From contig JBKHBO010000038.1 of the NCBI GenBank assembly GCA_046542315.1, forward strand, positions 1 through 17,804: a stretch of 17,804 nt of DNA, read 5' to 3'. Below, piece after piece: positions 1 through 7,564 of this stretch; within the stretch, counting starts at the first letter, position 1; the number at the start of each line of letters is the position of its first letter. Below the pieces are notes generated by a model. That model searched no databases. It was not told the DNA's origin and saw nothing but the letters and a program-made list of their open reading frames with translations. The translations under genes and the position numbers were made by a program. Source of the stretch: PWPR01 sp046542315. GTDB taxonomy: Bacteria; Bacillota; UBA994; PWPR01.

Positions 1-162
1 ACTTTGCCTTTATTTTTAGAGGCATTAATGGCAATACCAGCTCTTTTTTTGGGATTATGGCTCGGAATTAAAATCTATAATCATATTCCTGAAAAGATAT
101 TTAGCTGGGTGGTACTGGTAATGCTTAGTATTAATGCAATAGTGTTACTTTTAACAACATAA
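1..162 (+). CDS. TauE/SafE-like membrane permease, C-terminal end (partial)
   Basis: This is the 3' end of a gene that begins outside the window; 53 codons are open from base 1 to the TAA at 160-162. The translated tail is very hydrophobic, with two membrane segments around residues 9-23 and 36-52, and a Gly-rich stretch (LFLGLWLGIKIYNHIPEK) between them. That Gly-Leu-Gly turn followed by a short polar linker and a last helix ending at the stop resembles the C-terminus of TauE/SafE (formerly DUF81) permeases, which are linked to export of sulfite, sulfoacetate or related anions. The metallophosphoesterase gene starts 19 bases downstream on the same strand, so the two are probably cotranscribed. 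The family call rests on only about 50 residues and is tentative; another small multi-pass membrane protein is possible. Confidence 0.55.
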   Translation, partial: TLPLFLEALMAIPALFLGLWLGIKIYNHIPEKIFSWVVLVMLSINAIVLLLTT

Positions 163-181
163 ACTAATAGGAGGTTTTAAA

Positions 182-1624
182 GTGAGTAAAAATTTAACTT
201 TATTACAGATCAATGATACACATGCCTACTTAGAAATTCATCAGGAGTTATTCTGGAACGGACAAGAACCGATATATAAAGAAGTAGGTGGTTATGCTCG
301 AATTGCTACTTTAATTAAAGAGATTAAAGCTGAAAAGAATAATCAGGTTTTAGTGTTAGACAATGGAGACACAATTCACGGAACTTTTCCTGCAGTTAAT
401 TCAAAAGGGAAAGCAATGATTCCTATACTTAATAAAATGGGAATTGAAGGAATGACTGCTCACTGGGAATTTGGTTATGGTCCAAAAAATTTTATAGAGC
501 TTACTAAAGAACTTAATTATCCAATGCTAGCAATTAATGCATATGATGAAAAAAATGATGAGTTAATTTTTGATCCTTATTTAATTAAAGACTATGATGG
601 GCTTAAAGTAGGAGTAATTGGGATTGCTGCTACAATAATTGATAAGGTGATGCCAGACTGGTTCAGTGAAGGTATATATTTAACATTGGGTAAAGAAGAG
701 CTCCCCCATTATATTGAAGAACTCAGAAAGGAAAAGAAAGTAGATTTAGTAATTATTCTTTCTCACCTTGGCTTTCCTCAGGAGACGAAGCTCGCTGAAG
801 AAATTGATGGCATTGATATTTTATTGAGTGGTCATACTCATAATAGAGTTCATAAACCTGCCTTAATAAATGAAACTATAATTATTCAATCAGGCTGTCA
901 TGGATCTTTTGTAGGAAGACTAGACTTAGAAATAGAAAATAAAAAGGTCGTTGATTTCAAGCATGATCTCTTAACAATTGAAAAAAATATTGTTGAAGAT
1001 GAAGAAGTCAAAGCATTAATTGAGAAGGTTATTAACCCCTATCGTGACAAATTAAATGAGGTTCTTGGCTATACAGAAATTGCTTTACATCGTAATTTTA
1101 TATTGGAATCTACGATGGACAATTTTTTATTAGATTCGTTACTAGATCTAACAGGTGCAGAAATGGCTTTTTCTAATGGTTGGAGATATGGAGCGCCAAT
1201 TATTCCTGGACCAATAACACGAAATGATCTCTGGAACATTATACCTGTTAATCCACCAGTTTCTACAGTTAAGTTGAGTGGAAAAGAACTCTGGGAGATG
1301 ATGGAGATCAATTTAGAGAGAACCTTTGCTCGCAATCCTTACGACCAAAAAGGAGGCTATGTTAAACGCGCCGCTGGGATTAATCTATATTTTAAAATTG
1401 AAAATCCTGCTGGCGAAAGAATCCAGAAATTATTTGTTCAGGGAAAAGAGGTTGATTTTGAGAGGATATATGATGTAGTGTTTGTTACCAGCCAGGGTGT
1501 TAGATCTAAATTTGGTAGTGACAGAAAGCAGTTAGATATTAACGCCATAGAAAATTTAGAAAGATATTTAAAAAAGGTAAAAAGAGTCAACCCTAAATTA
1601 AGAAACTCTATCGTAGGTGTATAA
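182..1624 (+). CDS. 5'-nucleotidase/SoxB-family metallophosphoesterase
   Basis: This 480-residue protein has the two-domain layout of UshA-type 5'-nucleotidases: a calcineurin-like metallophosphoesterase domain (about 1-265) and a 5'-nucleotidase C-terminal domain (about 295-470). Metal-site motifs are visible: D12-x-H14 in NDTHAYLE, D60 and D63 in DNGDTIHG, H195 in SHLGFP, and H218/H220 in GHTHNR. The usual GNHEFD motif, which carries the catalytic Asn-His pair, reads AHWEFGYG here (residues 93-100), so Asn-His aligns with His94-Trp95. From memory a similar HWEF motif occurs in SoxB thiosulfohydrolases and relatives, so the substrate may not be a nucleotide. No signal peptide is visible, unlike periplasmic UshA or SoxB, so it probably acts in the cytoplasm. 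The start is GTG with TAGGAGG about 7 bases upstream. It follows a TauE-like gene and ends at an intrinsic terminator. Confidence 0.85.
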   Translation: MSKNLTLLQINDTHAYLEIHQELFWNGQEPIYKEVGGYARIATLIKEIKAEKNNQVLVLDNGDTIHGTFPAVNSKGKAMIPILNKMGIEGMTAHWEFGYGPKNFIELTKELNYPMLAINAYDEKNDELIFDPYLIKDYDGLKVGVIGIAATIIDKVMPDWFSEGIYLTLGKEELPHYIEELRKEKKVDLVIILSHLGFPQETKLAEEIDGIDILLSGHTHNRVHKPALINETIIIQSGCHGSFVGRLDLEIENKKVVDFKHDLLTIEKNIVEDEEVKALIEKVINPYRDKLNEVLGYTEIALHRNFILESTMDNFLLDSLLDLTGAEMAFSNGWRYGAPIIPGPITRNDLWNIIPVNPPVSTVKLSGKELWEMMEINLERTFARNPYDQKGGYVKRAAGINLYFKIENPAGERIQKLFVQGKEVDFERIYDVVFVTSQGVRSKFGSDRKQLDINAIENLERYLKKVKRVNPKLRNSIVGV

Positions 1625-1633
1625 TTAATTCTT

Positions 1634-1656
1634 ACCGCCTTTACAGGCGGTTTTTT
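1634..1656 (+). terminator. Intrinsic terminator after the nucleotidase-family gene
   Basis: A 7-bp perfect stem (ACCGCCT at 1634-1640 with AGGCGGT at 1645-1651) encloses a 4-base loop and runs into six T residues (1651-1656). It lies 9 bases past the stop of the metallophosphoesterase gene. The minus-strand version has no T tract, so it should act on plus-strand transcripts only. Confidence 0.85.
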
Positions 1657-1978
1657 ATATGTAAAAAAAGGCAAACACTCATAATAAATTACACTAAAAA
1701 TGCTAATTAAGTAGATTAGATAAAGCATTTATTTTATAACAGGTTAAAAGATATTTATTACTATGTTATAAATTTTAATCTTAAAAAGGCAGGTTTAGCA
1801 TTATTCTCTCACCTTCTTCCTCTTAAGAAGAAAAAGATTGATGAGACAATATATAATTGAGCAGACAAAATTATAATCTGTTTTAAAAATCTACCTTATT
1901 TAATATTTCAGTACATTTGACCAAGCTACTATCCATTGCTTTAGAATACTTCAAAAGAAAGTGGTCGTAAGTACTATT
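1657..1978. other. Intergenic region without a recognisable gene
   Basis: This 322-base AT-rich stretch lies between the plus-strand terminator and the end of the minus-strand lipoprotein gene. I see no ribosome binding site with a plausible reading frame and no RNA gene. It holds a weak inverted repeat (TTATAAC at 1734-1740 and GTTATAA at 1765-1771) and, on the minus strand, 31 sense codons directly after the lipoprotein stop codon. No convincing hairpin plus T tract ends the minus-strand operon here. Confidence 0.6.
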
Positions 1979-3307
1979 TTAATTCTTATTAATAATCCAA
2001 TTGTAAATATCATTGACTAATTCTTGGCTAATATTTTTAGCTGTGAGATATTCTTGAGGAGAAGGAGTTCCTTCACCATTAAAAAGCAAATGATTCATCC
2101 CTTCATATAGCTTGAAAGTTACATTCTCTCTATTTGATAATCCATTTTTCCACAACTCATATTCAGACACTGGAACTTGATAGTCTCTTGAACCATTAAC
2201 AATCAATACCTGCTCTTTAATTTCTTTAGCTTGCTCTATAGGATCATACTTTTTATAGAATAGCCAGTAATCTTTTGATACGCCCATTAATTGTTGTGGA
2301 GTGAAATCACTACTCTCATCTAAGTTATTTATGTTATCTCTCATCTTTTTATATCCTTCTAAATCTTGTTTTTCCTTATCTGAAAGCTCTCCATCAAGAT
2401 TATATAAGTATTCCAGTTGATCAATAGTCAATTCATGTAAAGGTGTTACATTTCCAGAGAGAATAACAAATCCTGCTGCTTCTACTTCTTTGGCAAAGGC
2501 AGGTATTAAATTTCCTCCTTGACTATGACCAATTAAATAAATATGTTCATTATCAATTCTTTCATTATTTACCATTAAATCATATGCAAATTTAACATCT
2601 GCTATATATTCTTGATATGGTGTAAAAGAGTTGATATCAATCTTATCTCCATATAAAAGATTTCTCTTATCAAACCTTAAAGAGGCAATTCCCTTATCTG
2701 CTAATCCTAAAGCAAGATCTTTCATTGGTGTATTCTCATAAAGAGTTGAATCTCTATCAGTTGGTCCAGATCCAGGAATTAATATAACTGCATAAAAACT
2801 ATCCTCTTGATTTGGATAAGTAATCGTACCTGTTATTGGATATTCCTCAGATCCAAATTCAACTTCTTCACTTACTATACTTTCTGAATATTCTACTTTT
2901 TCTTTTTCTTGAACGTAGTTAAAACCAGCAATTTTCTTCTCATTATCAAAAACTATATTTAATTTTATACTACCTTCTGTATAAATTAGTTGATAAGTAA
3001 TTATACTACTTTCAAGGGAGTTTGATTCAGTTCTTTCTCCAATTTCTGTAAATTCGCCATTTACATTCTCAATCTGAGAATATACTTGTATAAACATCAT
3101 TCTATTCAAAGCTTGCTCAACTTGCAAAGTATAATTATATTTTTCAAGAATAGAATCAACATCTTTAGAAACAAAATCATTAACAAAATGCTCTGCTATT
3201 TCTTTCATAGTTCCATCATATTGTTCAATATCTTTCTCAACTGCTTCCGGATTACATCCACTAAATAAAATAAGAAGTATTAAAGACATAATTATAGCTC
3301 TCTTCAT
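1979..3307 (-). CDS. Lipoprotein with DUF3887-like domain and alpha/beta hydrolase domain
   Basis: The 442-residue product starts MKRAIIMSLILL and has a lipoprotein signal peptide with Cys18 in LFSGC, so it is predicted to be anchored on the outer face of the cytoplasmic membrane. Residues about 25-135 form a polar domain that resembles DUF3887. Residues about 150-440 form an alpha/beta hydrolase with the nucleophile elbow GHSQGG (Ser262), an oxyanion-type PGSGPTDRD segment at 178-186, and likely triad partners Asp375 (GSRDYQV) and His406 (GMNHLLF). Related proteins are annotated as serine hydrolases or peptidases; the substrate is unknown. The ATG at 3305-3307 is preceded by GGAGG at 3315-3319. 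The frame stays open further upstream, but that extension translates the tRNA-Leu gene (a MAELADALCSGR-type artefact) and is rejected. Only 17 bases separate it from the tRNA. Confidence 0.88.
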   Translation of the reverse strand: MKRAIIMSLILLILFSGCNPEAVEKDIEQYDGTMKEIAEHFVNDFVSKDVDSILEKYNYTLQVEQALNRMMFIQVYSQIENVNGEFTEIGERTESNSLESSIITYQLIYTEGSIKLNIVFDNEKKIAGFNYVQEKEKVEYSESIVSEEVEFGSEEYPITGTITYPNQEDSFYAVILIPGSGPTDRDSTLYENTPMKDLALGLADKGIASLRFDKRNLLYGDKIDINSFTPYQEYIADVKFAYDLMVNNERIDNEHIYLIGHSQGGNLIPAFAKEVEAAGFVILSGNVTPLHELTIDQLEYLYNLDGELSDKEKQDLEGYKKMRDNINNLDESSDFTPQQLMGVSKDYWLFYKKYDPIEQAKEIKEQVLIVNGSRDYQVPVSEYELWKNGLSNRENVTFKLYEGMNHLLFNGEGTPSPQEYLTAKNISQELVNDIYNWIINKN

Positions 3308-3324
3308 AAAACATCCTCCACAAT

Positions 3325-3412
3325 TGGTGCCGAAGATGGGATTTGAACCCATACGAGAATCAATCTCACTGCGCCCTGAACACAGCGCGTCTGCCAATTC
3401 CGCCACTTCGGC
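3325..3412 (-). tRNA. tRNA-Leu (anticodon CAG)
   Basis: The minus strand folds as a complete 88-nt class II tRNA. The acceptor arms GCCGAAG and CTTCGGC pair over 7 bp, followed by discriminator A and an encoded CCA. The D arm GCG/CGC has a GG-containing loop. The anticodon stem CTGTG/CGCAG carries the loop TTCAGGG, giving anticodon CAG (reads CUG codons). The long variable arm has a GAGA/TCTC stem, as expected for leucine tRNAs, and the T arm is ATGGG-TTCAAAT-CCCAT. It lies 40 bases after coaE on the same strand. I see no good promoter in that gap, so it may be cotranscribed with coaE. Confidence 0.97.
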
Positions 3413-3452
3413 TTACTATCCAACCAACTTCAACTAATTTAATAAGTCAAGA

Positions 3453-4052
3453 CTATTTTTTTTTATTTAATCTTTCTAACTCATAATCAACCTGTTTGTA
3501 CATTTTTTCATAACTAACAGAGGAATCTATAACTATATCTCCCATCTCTTTTTTTTCGTCTATGGGTATTTGCGCAGATATTCTAGACTTTGCTTCTTCA
3601 ATTGATAGATCGTCTCTTCTTTGTATTCTATCAAGCTGTTCTATCTCGTCACAATAAACTACCCAAGTTTCATCAACTAAAAATTCCCACTTTACTTCAA
3701 ATAATAAGGGTATATCTATAAATACTAACGGTTTCTTATCTGATATATATTCTCTTATCTTTGATTGGACATCTCTTAGAACTTGTTCGTGAACAATTCT
3801 TTCCAATATTTTTCTTTTCTTTTTATTATTAAAAACAATATGCCCAAGTTTCTTCCTATCTATTTTAGCATCATCTAGTTTTATATCACTACCAAACTTA
3901 TTAATAACTGACTTGTAAGCAGCAGTGTCTTTTTCTAAAGCTTTTTTAGCTAATTTATCACAATCAATTACTGGCAATCCTTTTTCAATAAGATAATTTG
4001 CTACTGTAGATTTTCCTGTAGCAATACCTCCAGTTATTCCAACTTTATACAT
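3453..4052 (-). CDS. coaE: Dephospho-CoA kinase
   Basis: CoaE phosphorylates the 3'-hydroxyl of the ribose in dephospho-CoA with ATP, the last step of coenzyme A synthesis in the cytoplasm. The 199-residue length is typical. The N-terminal P-loop is GGIATGKST (residues 8-16). Asp31 and Lys33 fall in the VIDCDKLAKKAL segment, where the family binds substrate. DIPLLFE, the QLDRIQRRDDLS lid helix and a late IVIDSS segment match CoaE family order. The ATG at 4052 has AAGGAGG upstream, and this site overlaps the TAA of mutM, 17 bases away, so the two are translated from one message. polA-mutM-coaE clustering is common in Firmicutes. The C-terminus ends in three lysines. Confidence 0.96.
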   Translation of the reverse strand: MYKVGITGGIATGKSTVANYLIEKGLPVIDCDKLAKKALEKDTAAYKSVINKFGSDIKLDDAKIDRKKLGHIVFNNKKKRKILERIVHEQVLRDVQSKIREYISDKKPLVFIDIPLLFEVKWEFLVDETWVVYCDEIEQLDRIQRRDDLSIEEAKSRISAQIPIDEKKEMGDIVIDSSVSYEKMYKQVDYELERLNKKK

Positions 4053-4069
4053 CTTAATGCCCTCCTTAA

Positions 4070-4906
4070 TTAGCAGTATCTAATTTGACAATTATTGCAA
4101 ATATGAGAGCTTCTACCTGCCACTTTAATTTTAGAAATTTCTCTAAGGCAATACTCACAAGGCAGATCTTCTCTGCCGTATGCTTTAAGTGAAAACTGAA
4201 AACTACCGGTATTCCCAAATCCATCAACATAATCATTCAGAGTCGTTCCGTGATTCTCTATTCCTAAGGTCAGAACCTCTTTCATTTCTTCATAAAGCTT
4301 TTTAGCAACATCAATAGGAATACAACCACTAAGTGAAAGTGGATGTATTTTAGATCTAAAAAGCATCTCATCAGCGTATATATTTCCTATACCTGCAATA
4401 GCATGTTGGTCTAATAATAACGCTTTTATTCTTTTATTTGAATATTTTTTTAGTATTTTATCAAAATAATTAAAACTAAACTCATTTGATAAAGGTTCTG
4501 GACCTAATTTATGCCAGCCAGATTGATTTACAACTTCATCATAGGTGCCTATATAAATCATTCCAAATTTTCTCACATCAACATATCTAAGTTCATAATC
4601 TGAATTAAGCTTAATAATAATGTGAGTATGTTTAAGAATTTTACTTCCTTTTTTCTCATATCTCAATTGCCCTGTCATTCTCAAATGAACTATCATTTTT
4701 AATTTTGATTCAAAATTAAAAATCAAATATTTACCTCTTCTACCAATGCTCTGTAAAACTTGGTTTTTAAGTTCATTTTTAAACTCTTCAACCAAAGCAT
4801 TTTTTAAAAGATTAGGATAATTTATACTAGCGCTTATTATTTTTTGCCCCTCAATTAAAGGTTCTAAAGACCTTCTAATTGTTTCTACTTCTGGTAGTTC
4901 AGGCAT
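4070..4906 (-). CDS. mutM: Formamidopyrimidine-DNA glycosylase (Fpg/MutM)
   Basis: MutM removes 8-oxoguanine and formamidopyrimidines from DNA and cleaves the abasic site, using the N-terminal proline as nucleophile. The protein (278 residues) starts MPELPEVET, giving Pro2 and Glu3. Lys59 in GRRGKY matches the conserved beta-turn lysine. The helix-two-turn-helix region has AGIGNIYADE (171-180). The C-terminal zinc finger has Cys250, Cys253, Cys270 and Cys273, with Arg265 in AGRSSH. Two ATG codons are adjacent at the start; the second (4904-4906) is chosen because Pro must be residue 2 and because GGAGAG is better spaced from it. It overlaps the end of polA by 8 bases, which suggests translational coupling. 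The final residue is an extra Cys just after the zinc finger. Confidence 0.96.
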   Translation of the reverse strand: MPELPEVETIRRSLEPLIEGQKIISASINYPNLLKNALVEEFKNELKNQVLQSIGRRGKYLIFNFESKLKMIVHLRMTGQLRYEKKGSKILKHTHIIIKLNSDYELRYVDVRKFGMIYIGTYDEVVNQSGWHKLGPEPLSNEFSFNYFDKILKKYSNKRIKALLLDQHAIAGIGNIYADEMLFRSKIHPLSLSGCIPIDVAKKLYEEMKEVLTLGIENHGTTLNDYVDGFGNTGSFQFSLKAYGREDLPCEYCLREISKIKVAGRSSHICNNCQIRYC

Positions 4907-7490
4907 CATATCTCTCCATATCGTACCAATCTTTGCCTAGTTTTAGATCTACTTTTATTGGCACAGTTAAATCCATGGATTCTACCATAGTCTTCTCTAA
5001 TAACTTTGCTACTTCTTCCAACTCATCATTCTTGACTTCAAGAACTAACTCATCATGCACTTGTAGTAACATTCTGCTTTTGTAATTACCTTCTTCTAAT
5101 TTTTCTGATAACTTAACCATAGCTAGCTTTATAAGGTCTGCAGCACTTCCTTGTATTGGAGTGTTAGTAGCAGTCCTTTCAGCAAAAGATCTTCTATGAT
5201 AAGACCTGCTATTAATCTCAGGTAGATACCTTCTCCTATTAAGCATTGTTTCTACATATCCATCAGATTTTGCTTTCACAATAGTTTTATCTAAAAAATC
5301 TCTAACCTTTTTATACCTATCAAAGTACCTATCAATGTACTCTCCAGCTTCTTTTCTCGATATATCCAGCTCTTGGGATAATCCATAATCACTTTGCCCA
5401 TAGACTATACCGAAATTAACCGCTTTTGCTCTACTTCGTAATTCCTTACTTACTTCACTTTTTGCTACACCAAAAACTTCTGCAGCAGTTCTGGTATGGA
5501 TGTCCTCATCGTTTTTAAAAGCCTCTATCAGTAATTTATCTTGAGATAAATGAGCTAATATCCTTAGCTCTATCTGGGAATAATCTGCAGATAATAAATA
5601 ATCAAAATCTTCACCTGGAACAAAAGCTTTCCTAATTTTTCTTCCTTGTTCCATTCTGATGGGAATATTTTGCAAATTTGGCTCTGTGCTACTTAATCTT
5701 CCTGTAGCTGTAGTTGTTTGTTTATATGTAGTCCTAATTCGACCATCGTCTTCAATCAAAGGTATTAAGCCTTCTATATAAGTTGAATTTAATTTAGCTA
5801 ACTGCCTATAATGAATTATCATTGCAGGCAACTCATGATCTTTAGATAATGTTAATAGAACATCATGGGCAGTTGAATAACCTGTTTTTGTTTTCTTAAT
5901 AACTGGCAAACCTAGCTTATCAAAGAGTATTTTACTTAACTGTTTAGGTGAATTAATATTAAATGCTTCGCCAGCAGATTCAAATATCTTCTCTTCAATT
6001 TGGTTAAGTTCAGATACTAACTCTTTACCTATATTCTCTAGAATTACTTTATCTATTGCGATACCGCAATGTTCCATTTGAAACAACACATTTGCTAAAG
6101 GTATTTCTACTTCATGATAAAGCTTTCTCATTTCATATTTTTCAATTTTTTTGCTCATTAAATTATATAATTTAGGTAAACTCATTATTTGATGTTCATA
6201 TGAGTCATTAAGAGCATCTAAGCCACTTTTACTACCCGCCAAATCATACTTTTTTATTAAATAAGCTATATTATAGCTGTTAACTGTTGGTTCTAAAACG
6301 TAAGCTGCTAAAGCTGTATCAAAAATAACACCTTTGAGTTCAATAGATAAATATTTTACATAATGAAGTATTTGTTTCACTCTATGAGTAATTTTTTTGA
6401 TATTTTTATCTGAAAGAATTCTTGCAAATTTATCATCTGAATAAGTTTCTTTGATTAGCTTATAAATCTGTCCACTTTCGCCAAGAGTTAAATATAAGTC
6501 GCTTTCTATTATTAGAAAGAAAAATTGTTTTTTATCTCTAATTTTAGTTATTAGTTCATTAGCTTCTTCAAAATCTTTAATCTCTTTACATTCTATAAGA
6601 TCAATCTCTTTATATGTTGGATTTTCTTCTCTTAAATTTTTAGCAAAAGTATTAAACTGCATTTCGTCAAAAACCTTTAAGAGCTTATCATAATTAGGGT
6701 TTTCTTTTAATAGCTCGTTCCATTCAATTTCAATAGGAATATCTAATCTAATTTTAGCCAAGTCATAACTAAGTCTAGCAATATCTTTATTTTCTTCTAA
6801 CCTTCTTGGTAAGACCTTACCACCTATTTTATCAATATTGTTTAAAACTCCATCTAAATTATCAAACTCTTTTACTAGTTTTAGAGCTGTCTTTTCTCCA
6901 ACCCCGCTGATGCCTGGTATATTATCAGAGCTATCTCCCATTAGAGCCTTAACATCTATTAACTGCTTTGGTTTAACGCCATATTTCTTATCTATTCCTT
7001 CAACATCCATCATTTCCATATTAGTAATACCTTTTTTTGTATATAATACAGAGGTATTTTTATCTGCTAACTGAAAAAGATCTCTATCTCCAGTTATTAT
7101 ATAAGTCTTATATGAACCTTCTTCTTCTGCTTTTTTTGCAACTGTACCTATGATATCATCTGCCTCATAGCTATCAATAGCAATTTGCTTAACATTATAG
7201 CCTGATAAAACCTCTTCAATATATCCAATTTGTTCGCGCAGTTCTTCAGGCATTTTACTTCTTGTACCTTTGTACTCTTCATATATTTCATTCCTAAAAG
7301 TCTTAGGTCCTTTATCAAATGCAACTGCAATATAATCAGGATCTAAGTCTTCTAACACTTTTCTAAACATACTAGTAAAACCATAAACTGCATTAGTAAA
7401 TTTTCCTGAGTCTGTTTTTAAAGTTAAAGGTAGTGCATAAAACGCTCTAAAAGCTAAACTATGTCCGTCAATCAATACTAGTTTTTTCAA
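4899..7490 (-). CDS. polA: DNA polymerase I
   Basis: Pol I fills gaps and removes RNA primers during repair and Okazaki fragment maturation. The 863 residues comprise a 5'-3' exonuclease domain (1 to about 290, with DGHSLAFRAF, EADDIIG, TGDRDLFQL and GDSSDNIPG), a 3'-5' exonuclease-like domain (about 300-455) and the polymerase domain (about 456-863). Polymerase motif A is SADYSQIELR (634-643), motif B is RAKAVNFGIVYG (687-698) and motif C is QVHDELVLE (810-818). The exonuclease-like domain lacks the usual D-x-E at its start (FFFLIIESD instead) and shows no late Tyr-x3-Asp, so proofreading is probably absent, as in Bacillus Pol I. The start is TTG (7488-7490) with GGAGG about 9 bases upstream; it gives the family-typical MKKLVLIDGHSLAFRAF. 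A promoter and a terminator lie directly upstream. Confidence 0.97.
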   Translation of the reverse strand: MKKLVLIDGHSLAFRAFYALPLTLKTDSGKFTNAVYGFTSMFRKVLEDLDPDYIAVAFDKGPKTFRNEIYEEYKGTRSKMPEELREQIGYIEEVLSGYNVKQIAIDSYEADDIIGTVAKKAEEEGSYKTYIITGDRDLFQLADKNTSVLYTKKGITNMEMMDVEGIDKKYGVKPKQLIDVKALMGDSSDNIPGISGVGEKTALKLVKEFDNLDGVLNNIDKIGGKVLPRRLEENKDIARLSYDLAKIRLDIPIEIEWNELLKENPNYDKLLKVFDEMQFNTFAKNLREENPTYKEIDLIECKEIKDFEEANELITKIRDKKQFFFLIIESDLYLTLGESGQIYKLIKETYSDDKFARILSDKNIKKITHRVKQILHYVKYLSIELKGVIFDTALAAYVLEPTVNSYNIAYLIKKYDLAGSKSGLDALNDSYEHQIMSLPKLYNLMSKKIEKYEMRKLYHEVEIPLANVLFQMEHCGIAIDKVILENIGKELVSELNQIEEKIFESAGEAFNINSPKQLSKILFDKLGLPVIKKTKTGYSTAHDVLLTLSKDHELPAMIIHYRQLAKLNSTYIEGLIPLIEDDGRIRTTYKQTTTATGRLSSTEPNLQNIPIRMEQGRKIRKAFVPGEDFDYLLSADYSQIELRILAHLSQDKLLIEAFKNDEDIHTRTAAEVFGVAKSEVSKELRSRAKAVNFGIVYGQSDYGLSQELDISRKEAGEYIDRYFDRYKKVRDFLDKTIVKAKSDGYVETMLNRRRYLPEINSRSYHRRSFAERTATNTPIQGSAADLIKLAMVKLSEKLEEGNYKSRMLLQVHDELVLEVKNDELEEVAKLLEKTMVESMDLTVPIKVDLKLGKDWYDMERYDA

Positions 7491-7507
7491 AAATAACCGC
7501 CTCCATT

Positions 7508-7533
7508 AAAAAAGCTGCCTCAATGGGCAGCTT
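7508..7533 (-). terminator. Intrinsic terminator of the sigma/anti-sigma/SIMPL operon
   Basis: On the minus strand AAGCTGCC (7533-7526) pairs perfectly with GGCAGCTT (7519-7512), with a 6-base loop, followed by a run of T residues to 7508. It lies 17 bases after the SIMPL gene stop and only a few bases before the polA ribosome binding site. The plus-strand version has no T tract. The polA promoter candidate overlaps its upstream side. Confidence 0.85.
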
Positions 7534-7534
7534 A

Positions 7535-7564
7535 ATTATATCATGTATTTTTACTGAATAGCAA
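7535..7564 (-). promoter_or_regulatory. Probable polA promoter (extended -10) overlapping the upstream terminator
   Basis: Minus-strand TATAAT at 7540-7535 is preceded by TGA, giving an extended -10 (TGnTATAAT). TTGCTA at 7564-7559, inside the last codons of the SIMPL gene, is an acceptable -35 with an 18-base spacer. The expected start site is near 7528, inside the 5' arm of the terminator stem, so a transcript from here would lack most of that hairpin. Confidence 0.6.

Noticed and set aside
1734..1771. Inverted repeat TTATAAC/GTTATAA with a 24-base spacing in the long intergenic region.
   Set aside because: The arms are short and AT-rich and no nearby promoter or T tract gives them a role; expected by chance in such DNA.
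1886..1978. About 31 sense codons on the minus strand directly after the lipoprotein stop, looking somewhat protein-like, as if the gene once read further or a remnant gene lay there.
   Set aside because: No ribosome binding site, no recognisable domain, and a run of this length can arise by chance even in AT-rich DNA.
3308..3406. In-frame N-terminal extension of the lipoprotein gene starting MAELADALCSGR.
   Set aside because: These codons lie in the tRNA-Leu gene on the same strand and in the short gap behind it. The downstream ATG has a proper ribosome binding site and gives a clean lipoprotein signal peptide.
3325..3412. The tRNA-Leu 3' end as an integration site, with the lipoprotein gene as cargo.
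   Set aside because: I found no second copy of the tRNA 3' end in the flanking intergenic DNA, no integrase, and no obvious change in base composition.
3413..3452. TTGACT in the gap between coaE and tRNA-Leu as a -35 of a tRNA promoter.
   Set aside because: No acceptable -10 hexamer is found 16 to 18 bases downstream.
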